A DNA stretch of 64,000 bases from Sthenelais limicola (Eukaryota; Annelida; Polychaeta; Phyllodocida; Sigalionidae), in assembly GCA_942159475.1 (NCBI GenBank), contig OW804095.1, forward strand, positions 92,455,740-92,519,739. The letters run 5' to 3'. Below are positions 1 through 11,393 of this stretch, in pieces (positions within the stretch are counted from its first letter, which is position 1; every line of letters starts with the position of its first letter). The notes under the pieces are model-generated. The model was not told the DNA's origin. It made no database searches and saw nothing but the letters and a program-made list of their open reading frames with translations. Both the position numbers and the translations under genes were made by a program.

Positions 1-278
1 AAAAACTGTTCGTAACTTTGGCAATACTGCTCGGATTGGGTTCAGATTTTAGAATTGAGACAAGGAACTGAGCCTCTACCAGATAAGTATATACAAAATG
101 TTCATGCACCCTATCTTTGAAAGACCCCAATTTCGGTCAGGAATCAGGCCCTGTTGTTTAAGAACTGATTTATTACACTTTTAATACTTTATTAAGGGTA
201 TTATGAGTATTTTCCTATGATAATATGGTAGGTGTTAGTCAAGGAATAGTGCGATCATTCATTAAGGTGTTGAGGTAG

Positions 279-428
279 CGTGCTGGTACGCCCCACCAAG
301 TTTAACCCTTTGTACAACTGTCACCTGGTTGAACATTATCGCCGCTCCTCACTGGAGCGTGTGATTGAGTCTCTGTCAACAAAGAAGCATGGAGTTGACA
401 GTAATCTGATCCATGGCCTGTCACCAAG
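279..428 (+). CDS. candidate internal exon of an unrecognised host gene
   Basis: An open segment of about 49 codons begins VLVRPTKFNPLYN and ends NLIHGLSP, followed by a good donor (CCAAG|GTAATA) at 428/429. It is richer in GC than its surroundings and reads like real protein, with balanced residues and no low complexity. An in-frame TGA at 271-273 means the acceptor lies downstream of it. The AG at 277-278 gives a 150-bp exon that starts with the last base of a codon and ends after two bases of one (phase 2-2). The AG at 299-300 (phase 0) is an alternative, and neither has a strong pyrimidine tract. The motif FNPLY resembles an NPxY endocytic or PTB-binding signal, which would suit a cytoplasmic tail, but this is inference. 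I do not recognise the family. The phase matches the exon at 6390. Confidence 0.5.
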
Positions 429-1845
429 GTAATATTATCCCTTCTGTCACAATTACTGCCCTGAATAGGGGAGTTATAAGGTGGGATATTGTGGAATTGC
501 TAATTTTGGAATTCAAGGACGCAAGTCATGAGTTTTGTACTGAAGTCAGTACTTTTTGAAAACGTTGAAAAATTGTCAATTCGGTCCTATACCAAGAATG
601 TATAACCATACATCGTCAAATTAAAATAAGTATCAAAATCGGATATATTATATACCGTATATAATGTATGTGGATAAACTCGACAGAAAATTAATCCTTT
701 TACAAAACCCCATATATAAGACAAAAATTATACAGTTCAACATATTTTTAAACCAGCTCAATATACTAAATAATTTAGCAAAATATTTACTGTGTAGAGC
801 TATTGATTGTACATTTTTTCCCATTGGTTGTACATTGATACTTTTTTTGATGACCTGGCAGGTTTGTTACTAAAAATCCATGGACAGAATAAAATGTGAT
901 GTGTCACAGACAGATGCGAAAATGGATCTTATATATACCATGTTATTTGAAAAGACGACATCAAGCAGATTCCCACGATGCTAGCATTAGAAGAGCTAAT
1001 AAGTACGTCTTACATAATAAGATATAGAAGTCCGATATCTTATCATGTTTGAAAATGAGCAAATATAGCAATACATAATCAGTAGTAAATTTGTTAAACA
1101 CATTATATACCCATGCAGATAAAGGTGTAATGACACCGAAACATCGGTCATATTGCAAGTAACGTATTTTATGAGGTTGTGCCCCTTCCACACTTGTCAG
1201 GCGCATGCACACTGGAGACGCGGACATTTCAAACACTCACTTCTCTCACCAACACCTTTGGACTCTCACCTGTTTTTCCTGTGAAATGTTTTTTTCCTGT
1301 TATTTTCAAAATCCCGGTAATAATCCCTCAGGCGTTTAGTTGTGGTGGGGCATACATAAAAGTCAGCGGTATTTTCATTCCTTTGCAGGTTGTATTCAAA
1401 ATGCATGTAAGGTTGCGTTTATCAACGATTACAACTTTAATGGTGATGACTAACCCTTCATTTGGAACTTACGAACATGATAAATCCGTTAAATCCGTTA
1501 ACTTATCAACATTGATCATCAACATCTATGATCCTTATTCTTTCAAAAATTATGGAAATACAAGAAGTGGGGTCTGGATTTGGAACTTTAAAGTTTGATT
1601 CTTCTCGGTGTGATCCAACTTGTGTGATCCAATTAATTCACAGAGCGATCAGTGGTCATAAATGGGTGCACTTATTTATTTACTCTTATTTCCCCCACAC
1701 GCCCCATCTGTGCTATACAATACAAATATGCATTAAAGCCCCAAGTATAGTTCATATTTGTACATACAATCCAAGCTTTTTAGATGACCTTGTATTTGGG
1801 GCTGATTATAGTGAAGATGTAGCGCAGGGCAAATATGCCTAACAA
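429..1845. other. AT-rich noncoding stretch, probably intron
   Basis: No coding segment stands out. The open frames here are short and have random composition. Around 780-845 there is a decayed end of the GTCAGAAAATGTACAAT family (TGTGTAGAGCTATTGATTG followed by TACATTTTTTCCC). Nothing else is recognised. Confidence 0.5.
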
Positions 1846-2400
1846 CCCTGGCCGAGAGAGAGAAGGGAATGAGAGATGGGAGAGAGAGAGAGTGGGGGGG
1901 GGGGAGAGAAGGGAATGAGAGATGGGAGAGAGTGAGGGGGGAAGAGAGAGAGAGAGAGAGAGAGAGAAGAGAATGAGAGATGGGAGAGAGAGGGAGGAAG
2001 AGAGAGAGAAGAGATTGGAGAAGAATGAGAGATGGGGAAAGAGAGAGAGAAGAGAATGAGAGATGGGAGGGAGAGGAGAGGGAGAGATGGGGAGAGAGGG
2101 GGGCAGAGAGAAGGAAATGAAAGATGGGGAGAGAGGGGAGAAGAGAGATAGAAGGGAATGAGAGATGGGAGAGACGGGGGGAAGAGAGAGCAGAGAATGA
2201 GAGATGGGAGAGAGAGGGGGAGGAGAGAGCGAGAGGTAGGGGGAAAAGGAGAGGGGGAGGGGGAGCAAAAAATAGGGAGAGGGAGAGAGAAGAGAGGGAG
2301 AGACAGAGAAAGAAAAAGAGAGAGAGAGAGGGAGAGAGAGAGAGGCGAGAGAGGGTGGATGGGTGAGAGAGGGAGATGAAAGAGGAAGGAGAGAGGGAGT
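1846..2400. repeat. 550-bp purine-only (GA-rich) minisatellite
   Basis: The + strand is almost exclusively A and G for about 550 bp. A degenerate unit of roughly 40-50 bp, centred on GGAATGAGAGATGGGAGAGA, recurs more than eight times (for example near 1867, 1912, 1970, 2055, 2155 and 2195), separated by (GA)n and G runs. All six frames are open for long distances only because the composition excludes stop codons, so no protein is called. Long mirror-like polypurine tracts of this kind can form triplex (H-DNA). Confidence 0.9.
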
Positions 2401-3121
2401 TTTTGTGAAAAAAACGATGTTTAAATAAACATTTGGAATAATGATGAACATAAAAGAATTGTTAGATGAATACGCTACATTTTGATGCCCAGAAAAATGG
2501 TGATGTGTTTATTACATGTATACATAATATTCCACAGACAGACAACATACAGTGAAAATAAATTTGCATGTCCAGAATCGCTTTACTCTATTTTAGTATT
2601 CGCCGGTCGCTGCTGTACTCCAGACAGTGACATAACTACCCCTTACAAAATACTGCACTACGATCCCACACTTTTACAGGCTAATTTTCTCCTATGTTTT
2701 ACCAAGAGGCATCATTATCCTTTTGGTGATTTGTTCTAGAGCGTTCCTACTCTGATAATACGATCGTTACTATAAATAAGCCATTTCTTTCGATCCTACA
2801 CGGGTTATTACTGCCAGAAATGTCTTCATTTATGTATTGATGTATTAGAATTGATAAGCTGCCAAATATACAAAATATGGATTCTCTCTCACATTGGGTA
2901 ATCTTAGTGTAAACGGAGTAAATTACAGGGAATTAAGCGCTAATCCTTGATTAAATCATTTTCATTAGCAATCACTTATTCCAGGGTCTAATTACTTTAA
3001 TCGACTTGCAAACCTCTACAATTAGACAAATGTGTCACCTTTTTACTTTTACAACGAACAATTTATAGAGGATAAGCAGCGTCCGTTTTTTTGTCGTTCA
3101 TGAATCGTATTCTATGCAGTG
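2401..3121. other. no recognised feature
   Basis: AT-rich sequence with no convincing exon, RNA gene or repeat copy recognised. Confidence 0.4.
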
Positions 3122-3289
3122 TAGGCTCAGGGTTAACAGAGTCCCTCCAAACTGAGGGAAAGCCTCTCGCTCCAAGCCTCGAAATGCCATACGAATCTAA
3201 TTAGGACTCCAGGGCGAAGAAAGCAATTAGCGTCCAAGTAGTAGGCGTCCAATGACGTTCTTATCTGATTCGAGGGGCTCTTAGCCTAG
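3122..3289 (+). mobile_element. MITE family C copy (TAGGCTCAGAG ends)
   Basis: About 168 bp beginning TAGGCTCAGGGTTAACAG and ending GGGGCTCTTAGCCTAGA, so the two ends are inverted relatives. The internal block CCCTCCAAACTGAGGGAAAG is shared with 42670-42835 (+) and, reversed, with 26481-26632. Three copies in one window with matching ends indicate a short non-autonomous DNA element. No coding capacity. Confidence 0.75.
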
Positions 3290-3611
3290 ACTGAGCTACC
3301 GATTGCACTTTTATCTAATATAATTTTGCCGTGAGTTCGAAGGGATCTGATAGGCTCTGAGCCTAAACTGCATATATATGCATACGACCCTGCCTATGCA
3401 CTAGGAATGTGCATACAGGTCTATTGATTACATGAAGACAGATTGTGTGTGCAGTTCTACAAAAAAGTTTCTTCTGCCCCACCCTTAATCTAGGTGCCAC
3501 GCCCTTACCATGAATATAGGAAAAACTTCCTCCTAACTATTTATTAGCAGGTACAAAGGATTTATACACCAGGCATAGGAAAATATCAATATGTACACGT
3601 AAGGGGGGAGT

Positions 3612-5542
3612 CAGTAGGGGATTTGCATGTGCCACTGGGCACGTCTGTTACAGTGCATGCTGGGATAGATTCAGGTCAAACATGACATGCAAATAGTTCT
3701 TAAAAGAACATACCGCCTTCAGAACAATTATAGCCCTATCCCTACTTCTTGAGGTAAAATCAATGTCAGCTAAGTTCGAACATAATTATGGTGAATAATA
3801 AGAGTCCTAGGGGGCTTACAATCTTGGATCATGATGTTTAATGCAGGCAGACATCTTTGGAGGAGAGAATTCTGCCTGCCATGCTAGCATGGCGAGTGCA
3901 CTGGGTCATGCTCCTCCTCCTACTGGCATTTTTGCAATGATACATAGCAGAAATAGGCATGTCCTCATTAGATCTGAATCTCTACATGCTATGTATGGCC
4001 AGATTTCACTTTTTGAAGTGTGATTTTATGAAAGAGAAGGTGTTCTGTAAGTGGTAAACAAGTCTTGCTAAAACCGGAACAGACAACACTCTTGTCGGCC
4101 CCCATTTATCACTCACAAAAACAAAAATTCTTTCGGGACTTTTTTGCTCTCTTTTTTTTTCACCCACTATTAGCAAAGAAAATGGCTTATTAGGGATCTG
4201 AAATGAGGAAAACATGATTCAAACTCCAACCAAACTATGCCAAAGGCACTTCTACTGGGAAACCTTATATAGGTTCCACTCTTTTCATGGGCGCCTACTC
4301 TATTCCAAAACGTTGGGACTGGGGCCCATTGCTCCGTTTTTTCGCTAACTATATCTCCATTGGAAGTGTATGGAGAAATAGTTAGCAAGAAAACGGAGCA
4401 ATGGACCCCAGGGGGGTATAAATATGAAGACACAACTTTGTATCTTGCCACCTGAATTTCAGAAGCATGTATATTTTTATCAATGCCAGTTATCCAGTAT
4501 AAGGAAGCTATAATCGAAACTATACTGTTACATGAGTAAACAATAGTTTGACAAATTCTCAGCGATATTGAACATTGACAGTTTGGTTGAAATTACATCA
4601 ACTGACATGATCGGTAGAAATGGAGTGAAAAACACTATTTACACACATAATTCATCAAAATAAAGTTAAAATTCAGAAAGAACAGCCCTTCCACCCATCA
4701 GATTTGTATTTTTCAAAAATATTGGTCCATGATCGGAGGGAAAGTAAAATATGTTGGTAGAGAGAAGTCCTGGGCTGGGATTTGATCACCCCAGTCGGCA
4801 CAACTCTGGAGGTTGTAGTAGACAACGCCAAATCCACCGAGGAAGGGGGATCCACCTGTGACAGGACCAGCTAGCACCTTTATCAGATGTTTGCTAGAAT
4901 TTATTTGGATCAATAATATTATATTGGTGAATAAAATAAGGATGATCGGAGGGAAAGTATATGGTAGGGCATATGTTTGAAAAAAGGCTTGCAATTCTAG
5001 CCCAAGGTGGTAGGTACATAAAAAAAGTTGTAAGAGTTACAATAATGTCGTAACTCTTATGATTACCCGATCCTGGCAACAACGCAACAACGCGTCGTAA
5101 CATCTTCTAATTTATGCAACGTTAGTAATAAACATTTATGATGGAGTCCTTGACAGCGCTTTTTCCGTGTTGAGTGGGGACAGGAGTGGGGATCTATGGT
5201 GGGTGGGGTCTTTATTGTTTAGGTCTAGGCCTATATAAGGGGATTCAAGGGAAACCGTTTTTTTCCTTGGTCACAACCACAATTTCATGTTTAGAAACAT
5301 TTTTTATCGAAAATTGCAAGAATAATTTCATCCATGGCTTGTATAAATGCTCTATAAAAACAAATGCATGATGGGAAAGATGGGCGCTTATGTTATGGAA
5401 ATATCTATGGAATATTGACCTGAAGCATCAATAAATATTCCATGCTGAACATGACATGTTTTCTATAGATTTTACATTGACATACAACTCCAATTCCATG
5501 GGAATCAAAATTCAAGATGGCGGACATGCAACTCCCCTATTG
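3612..5542 (+). mobile_element. MITE family G copy, split by about 1.6 kb
   Basis: The left end (TAGGGGATTTGCATGTGCCA, 3614 on, homology to about 3700) and the right end (homology from about 5280 to 5542, ending AAGATGGCGGACATGC then CTCCCCTATTG) match the two halves of the contiguous reverse-strand copy at 38263-38644, in the same order and orientation. The simplest reading is one MITE interrupted by a later insertion of about 1.6 kb. The intervening DNA contains the hairpin at 4319-4411. Its own termini were not identified. Confidence 0.6.
4319..4411. repeat. 42-bp-arm hairpin
   Basis: Arms 4319-4360 and 4370-4411 are inverted copies with 4 mismatches in 42, separated by 9 bp. The core is ATTGCTCCGTTTTTTCGC against its reverse complement. 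Such a long, near-perfect foldback is typical of a small foldback element or a MITE tip. No coding content. Confidence 0.85.
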
Positions 5543-5968
5543 ATTACTATGCACCTCTAGCTACTTTTTCACTTAGCTTTATGTATAATCATTGTGCCTT
5601 TTAGAATAACATAGGATGTCTTTGTATTTGTTACACTAACTCTTATTCTGATGAACTAGATCATATATTTTTCAGATTGTATATTTTGGTAAAAAAACAA
5701 TGATCAATTTTAAACAAACAGAACCAGGGAATAGGAGACAGACGACATTTGCCATTGAGTTTTAGAGTTTTAGAAATAGTTAATTCAAATAAACGGTTTT
5801 TCGCAAAGAAGCTGATCTCAGCAATAACTGAGTGAAAGAGTGATACCCACTCTTCATTGAAATGAGGGTGATAGGGAGGTAGATATGTAGAACAATCGTG
5901 CATTTTGTCATAAAAGCATGACATTTGGCAAAGTTGTAATTCTGATTCTACATCACGAATCTTGCCAA

Positions 5969-6200
5969 TTAAAGTCACATTCTCAGCTATTACAAGATCT
6001 TACCAAATTTACTTATATATATAGGGATGGATTCATCAATATTCTGCTGCTGTTTTATATTTATACAATACACGTATTTGAAGTTGATTTGGCCGACCTA
6101 AAACAGCTGACGGTGAGCAATAATGTTTGAGTGAAGCCACCGTAGGAAAAGATTTCGGCGGGTCTCCAAAATGTAAATGTGGATTTTTATATAGCCCTGT
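5969..6200 (+). mobile_element. MITE family A fragment (TTAAAGCTGCATTCTCAG)
   Basis: Begins TTAAAGTCACATTCTCAGC and shares internal blocks (CTTACCAAATTTACT, ATTCTGCTGCTG, AGCTGACGGTGAGCAATAAT) with copies at 45732-45943 and 48094-48419. The right end is not clear. Confidence 0.65.
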
Positions 6201-6389
6201 AGCAAAACAATCAGACAAAATCCTAATAAAATGTTGGTAAAATGACTTTTATATGTGTAGTAAATTAGAAAATCTATGTTAACTCATGAATAGCTTTAGA
6301 TTCATAGTATCTCTCAACTTTTATTAACTAGATGGCTTTAATGATGGTGGTTAGTAAATCATTTCATATTCATATTTTCACTTTTTCAG

Positions 6390-6605
6390 TGACACCTCGG
6401 GGCACATGGAACTCTACAACTTTGAGGACTTTGCATCAGAGCCTGCTGTACATGAGAAAGAGCCAACTATTTACACTAATGGATTACTCAGGAAGCATCG
6501 TCTGGATAGAGGGGACTCATTGGATCATCAGTCCAGTAGGTTACACTCAAATAACAAGTATGGAATATACGGGAGTTACACTGCCATCAATAATCAAAAT
6601 GAAAG
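6390..6605 (+). CDS. candidate internal exon, 216 bp
   Basis: A strong exon candidate. The acceptor is pyrimidine-rich (CACTTTTTCAG, ending at 6389) and the donor is near consensus (GAAAG|GTAAGT, 6605/6606). The frame DTSGHMELYNFEDFASEP through GIYGSYTAINNQNE is open throughout (71 codons plus 1 and 2 flanking bases) and clearly richer in GC than the surrounding AT-rich DNA. It is phase 2-2, like the 279-428 exon, so joining them completes a Ser codon and preserves the frame. The content is polar with several Tyr, Ser, Glu and Asn residues and no hydrophobic segment, as in a disordered intracellular region. I do not recognise the protein. An overlapping frame from 6332 is also open but includes the acceptor and reads through the donor, so it is not preferred. 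Confidence 0.65.
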
Positions 6606-8490
6606 GTAAGTGGCATCATTTGTTTACAAGTAATAATTTACCTATGGGTTTGAAAATAGTAAATGATATCTTACTTTCATGTCAAAACCTTGTATTACAG
6701 AGGTTTAATGAAGAGCAAAATCGATGCCATCGATATGGTTCTTACCCGGCTATGTGTATATATGTAACAAAAAAACTGTATTAATCTGTATATCATATTA
6801 TCAATATGGACGCAAATCGAACTATCGCAGATTTGAAATGTATTTGCGGAATCTTTGCTTTATATCATGACCAGGAATGAATCAAAAGTCGGGTCCCCCT
6901 TGAATTGACGCAGTAGCTTGTGGCTAATGACGTAGTATCTCACAGGGGCTTTCCCAGGCTATAAATAGAGTGTGGATATCCCGATTTAAAAAAGGCTTCA
7001 AAATCACATTTCTACCCGAGATACCTTAATTCACAAACCACATACAACGTCATCCAGAGAGGGTAGACAGAACGCTACAGATGAATACAAAAGTTTGTAA
7101 AAGAACAAATTCTGTGAGACAAAGAAACCCCTCTTTTCTACCTTTTTGTTTCTACCTCTTTTCATAGAAATTGCTCTACCCATATATTATATGAATATAA
7201 TATATATTATATTCAACATCTAGTGCACATCCCACAGACAGTTTTGAAATATGTCAGGTATGCAATCAGTTAAAGGTATAGAGGTGCCTCCGAAAATACG
7301 ACCCTATGTGGCTCCTAGCTGAACTAAAGCCATGGTCATTCCCATATAAATTAACAGTAGTCTCCCTAGTGTCTATTGTCGAAATCAAAATTCATTTCAA
7401 AATTCATTTAGCATATGTTCTCTTATTGCCATGACAAATAAACATTTTTCATTTTGGGGAAATTATAATCACAATCATATTTATGCAAAAAAACCTTTGA
7501 CTGATGATGACACTCCATGTAGATGAGTTAAAGGTCTGTGCAAACAATGACGAATATTAATGTGAAATGAATGGCATCAGCCAGTCCACCCATGAAAGTT
7601 GGACTACACGGTCAACTTTAGAGGTTTTTTTGATCGGGGTGAGATATGATTTTTTTTCCTCAATTTGTGGGATATGACCTCAAATAAAAGTGTAGCAAAT
7701 CTAAACTAATTTGGACTGGACATTTTTTTATTATTCCATAATATATTATTTATATTGACAAATATTACCTGTATAATATCTTCCCATGTATATCATTCAC
7801 TATATAGCTCTGTCGTTTATTCATGAAATTAATCTACTCGGTTCATATACTTTGTTAGCGTTTTCAAGCCATCAGCTTATGTGAAGCTGATCAATCTTAA
7901 ATCTTAAATTATGTACATTTTTGTATATTCGATTCTTGCTTTGTGCCAAAATTTATTCTCACACTGTACATGTCTAAAAACTGACCTTTATCTTTGCATA
8001 ATCAAATCATCATGTTATCTCTTACTGATACCGGTAAACTGTGAAAAGTTAAATACTTTCCTAATGAGTCATCTTAAAGCTAACCTAACATCACCACCAA
8101 GACGTCGCCATTCATATTCTGTTACAAATGTTACACCTCCCATCTCATAACACTTGAATTACTACTGTTATTTATACTTTCATATCTTAATTCTCATTCT
8201 CTTTGTTGTTCTTCTTGTTGTAACAAAACAAAACTCAAGATGCTAAGATTCTCAGGTGAAAAAAAACGCATTTTGTCATAGACTCCCATGGTTAACCACC
8301 ATTTTTTTCAAGTGACTCTACCAAAAAAACTGACAGGGTAACATGACTTTTTTTTCATTTATTTGTTTCTGCTGTAGTAAGGAACAGTCCCCGAAAGTTC
8401 TATGGCAATTGGACTGGGCGTTTTGTTTTCATTGAACTGTCCTGTATAGCCTACCTTTAACCCAAGGCAAAAATAACAGGGGAACTGTTA
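6606..8490. other. probable intron, no feature recognised
   Basis: AT-rich sequence with a small (TA)-rich palindrome near 7185-7215 and homopolymer T runs. No exon-like segment with paired splice sites was found. Confidence 0.4.
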
Positions 8491-8675
8491 GGCCTAATGG
8501 TTAGCTTACCATTAACTAACCGTTAGCTTACATTTTCGTATTTAAATGAGGTGAGCTGTTAGCATTATAGGGCGTGGCTAAGGACTGGCAGAGAAGGCAT
8601 GGGAACCCTACAAGATATGGAGCTGTGAGCTAACGGTTAGCTCACCACTTGAGCTGTGAGCTAGCGGTTAGCTAG
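8490..8675. repeat. short GTTAGCT / AGCTAAC repeats
   Basis: The palindromic string AGCTAACGGTTAGCT and variants occur several times (TAACCGTTAGCTTAC near 8518, GAGCTGTGAGCTAACGG near 8623, GAGCTGTGAGCTAGCGG near 8650). This is a small cluster of direct and inverted repeats of unknown origin. Confidence 0.6.
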
Positions 8676-8919
8676 GATTTCTTTTGACTTGGGGAACTAT
8701 CATATTATGTTAGCACATATGAGTGCAACTATGCTAAGAGGTACGTGGAGTGTGTACACATAAACTCTCCACAACACCTACACACTATGGTAGACCAGTA
8801 GAACTGTTGTTATACCTCCCTGTCTCATGTTAGGGTTTACCCCAGGTTACTAAGTGTATATTATAAATAGTATACATGTATAGCATACATAGTGTAAATA
8901 GTATACATAGACATGTTTG

Positions 8920-9140
8920 GATTACCGGCTCGTTGCCATTCCATTGGATTACTGGCTTGTTGCCGGGTTATTGGGTAAATATATTGCTTGGTCATGCATA
9001 TATAGGATGACCGGCTTGTTGCCGGGTTATTGAAGACCAGTCTATTGGCTCATTTGCATGTGAATTTACCCCACTATCGTTACCGGTTTATTAAGGTCAC
9101 ATAACCAGTTTGTTGGTCTGCCATTAGACCGGGTTACTGG
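8920..9140 (+). repeat. degenerate tandem repeat (CCGGCTTGTTGCCGGGTTAT)
   Basis: The unit ACCGGCTTGTTGCCGGGTTA recurs in diverged form near 8932, 8950, 9010 and 9085-9135, with GCCGG/CCGGC inverted elements in each unit. No coding content. Confidence 0.55.
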
Positions 9141-9499
9141 GCTGCTTTTTGCGTATGGGCTATCATAATTTATACAACCCATCGCATGGAGGTTTTTGTC
9201 TCTTATACTACGACTGAATGGGTTATTCACTTTGAGCGGGAAGAATACGCCCATTTAATAGTTTGTTCTTTTCTGTACGCGTTGAATAAAGAGCGCGTAG
9301 CCGCCGATGTAAAAACGTTTTTGATTGGTCAGTAATGATCGATATGGTGACGTCATCGCTGTGTCGACCAATCAGAGACGAGCTTACTCCATGATTCGGC
9401 ATGATCAAAACTAAAGATGGCCACGTCTTGGAAATGCGGCCAGCCTGTACGTGTAAGAATGGCCTTTTTTTTAATATTTCCAAGTCGTAGTATAAAGAA

Positions 9500-9683
9500 A
9501 GAACTGTACTCAAGGTTGGAACTACTCGTGTAATTCAATGGCTCTCGTTATAACTTCAATGGCTCTCGTTATAACTTTCTTTTGTATCCAACGCGCGACC
9601 TGCGGCCGCTTGTTGGATACAAAAGAAAGTTATAACTTGAGCCATTGAATCACACTTGTAGTTCCAACCTTGCGTACAGTTCT
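9500..9683. mobile_element. foldback element, arms 70-93 bp
   Basis: Left arm 9500-9592 and right arm 9612-9683 are inverted copies running from AGAACTGTAC to TTTGTATCCAAC, around a 19-bp GC-rich loop (9593-9611, containing GCGGCCGC). The inner 25 bp of each arm are perfect. The left arm is longer because TTCAATGGCTCTCGTTATAAC-type sequence is duplicated in tandem (9535-9576). No open frame. Confidence 0.85.
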
Positions 9684-9937
9684 ATCTAGTTATCTCTAAA
9701 AATTGCACGGATATATATAAGCAATTGGTACCCTCATAGACAGTGATATCATCAGCCTTTTGTTAAATTTTATGTTCAATTGAATCTATACAGAAATAAT
9801 ATTATATATCTGGTTTAAGGGCACTATCAGGGGATGACCTAGTAAACATAGTACTCTGCGTTCTTGCATGTGTGGGCCCGGCATAAGGCATGTATCTGTT
9901 GGCCAAAAAAATTGAATCTAAGTGAACATTCAAATAA

Positions 9938-10060
9938 GATAAGATAAGAGATTTCTTTATTTGCGTGTTTCGACAAACAGGTCGTGGTCAGAGTGTTATG
10001 ACAAACAGGTCGTGGTCACCTCAAAAGAGGTCTTCCCTTTGTTGCATATCTAAGAGTACT
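9938..10060 (-). mobile_element. 3' tail of a minus-strand LINE remnant
   Basis: Read on the minus strand, the segment ends AATAAAGAAATCTC followed by (TTATC)n, which is the polyadenylation-like signal plus simple-repeat tail seen at the other LINE ends in this window. Two direct copies of GACAAACAGGTCGTGGTCA lie just inside it (9973 and 10001). No reverse-transcriptase coding remains recognisable. Confidence 0.5.
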
Positions 10061-10167
10061 TCTACCTACTCGTAACACTATTTTAAAGTTTGAGCTTTTG
10101 AAAGAAATCGCATGTCTCATTAGTTTTGGAATGCAGTCAATGATGGTCCTACACAACTATTTGGCTA

Positions 10168-10375
10168 GTGAAACTGTTTATGGGTCGGGTCGTCATTAAA
10201 TTACAATCGGGAACCCTACACATACATTTAGTAAATGGTGTTGTGTTGAATCAAAACATTAATTTGTTCGGCTATGGTGAACTGTATTTTGAACCTCATT
10301 TTTGTATTAAAGTAGATTTATTTGAGGTGATTGGTGAAGGTGAATTGTACATTTTCTTGCGACTTCACCCTTATA
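10168..10375 (+). mobile_element. MITE family B copy
   Basis: Shares CTACACATACATTTAGTAAA near the left end and ATTGGTGAAGGTGAATTGTA near the right end with copies at 19215-19435 and 28734-28885. The termini are inverted relatives of GTCAGAAAATGTACAAT. The open frame covering it is not conserved between copies and is not called. Confidence 0.7.
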
Positions 10376-10459
10376 TAAACATGGGTGAAGGCACCAGAAA
10401 ATAACCTCAGTAGAAAATCTGATGCAGTTCAACATCATCAGTAGACTATCAACTTATAA

Positions 10460-10582
10460 CAGTCGTTTTTTCTGAATCAATTTATAACGCAATACCAATA
10501 TACTCAGCTATATGTCTAGTACATATCATTTTTCACCCTAATTTAGCTAAATTTATTAGATGTGTAGAGCTGACAACCCATA
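10460..10582 (-). mobile_element. MITE family B fragment, reverse orientation
   Basis: Matches the reverse complement of 19250-19330 and 28734-28790 (AACGCAATACCAATATACTC and ATTTATTAGATGTGTAGAGC). It lies head to head with the copy at 10168-10375. Confidence 0.65.
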
Positions 10583-10599
10583 TTCATTAACTAATATTA

Positions 10600-11355
10600 G
10601 ACCTGTTTTGGTAATACCCACTGCTGAGAAGCTTCCTTGATTTCTCAGTAGCATGGTAGCACCTGAAGGGAGAGGACCGCCGCTAGCTTCGTTGAAATAC
10701 TCTTCGACATATCTCTGCAAGAATGTCTCCTACATAAGAACAACAGACCGGTCAACAATAAGTATTAACGTGCAATATTCATTTGTCAGGTGTGAAAAGC
10801 AATCTCCGACGACAGCGAAATCCTAAGTGAAAATAATCAAATGGTTATCCATTGCACAAACCAGTCAATGTTTTTATTTTGCGAGCCCTCAAATGTAAAC
10901 AGTGTAAGTTGTTCAAAGTATAAAAAAAAACGTTTGCCAATACCTTGTAATCGCACTTACTGGTACTTGTACTTGTAATGAATTGGCGTACCCCTTCTTT
11001 CATAAGGTACCGTATGTGTGTGTAGGTGTGTGTGTGTGGGGGGGGGGGGGGGGGGACTCAGAATCCCTCACCCCACCCCACAAAGCATAACGCTGTAAAA
11101 AGCCTATGAGATATAGATTATATCGTTGTCCTAATATTGTTTTTTGTTTCAATTATCTATTCAGGCGTTGTTACATTTTACATTGGTTTTATATATTCAA
11201 TTGTGAGGTAAGCTCACCTTGCGGTGGTCTTCCGTGGGTGCCTGGATGATGAAAGTAATATGGCTGAATGTTTCCCTATTAAATATAGAATTGGTACCAT
11301 AAATTTATCTTGGAGCCACAATGTATGTTTTTTCTATCCTTAATCGCTGTGCTGT

Positions 11356-11393
<38 letters not shown>

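Noticed and set aside
1780..2451. Long open frames on both strands (Ser/Pro/Leu-rich on minus, Arg/Glu/Gly-rich on plus)
   Set aside because: Produced by the GA minisatellite, which cannot form stop codons. No domain, start context or conserved composition.
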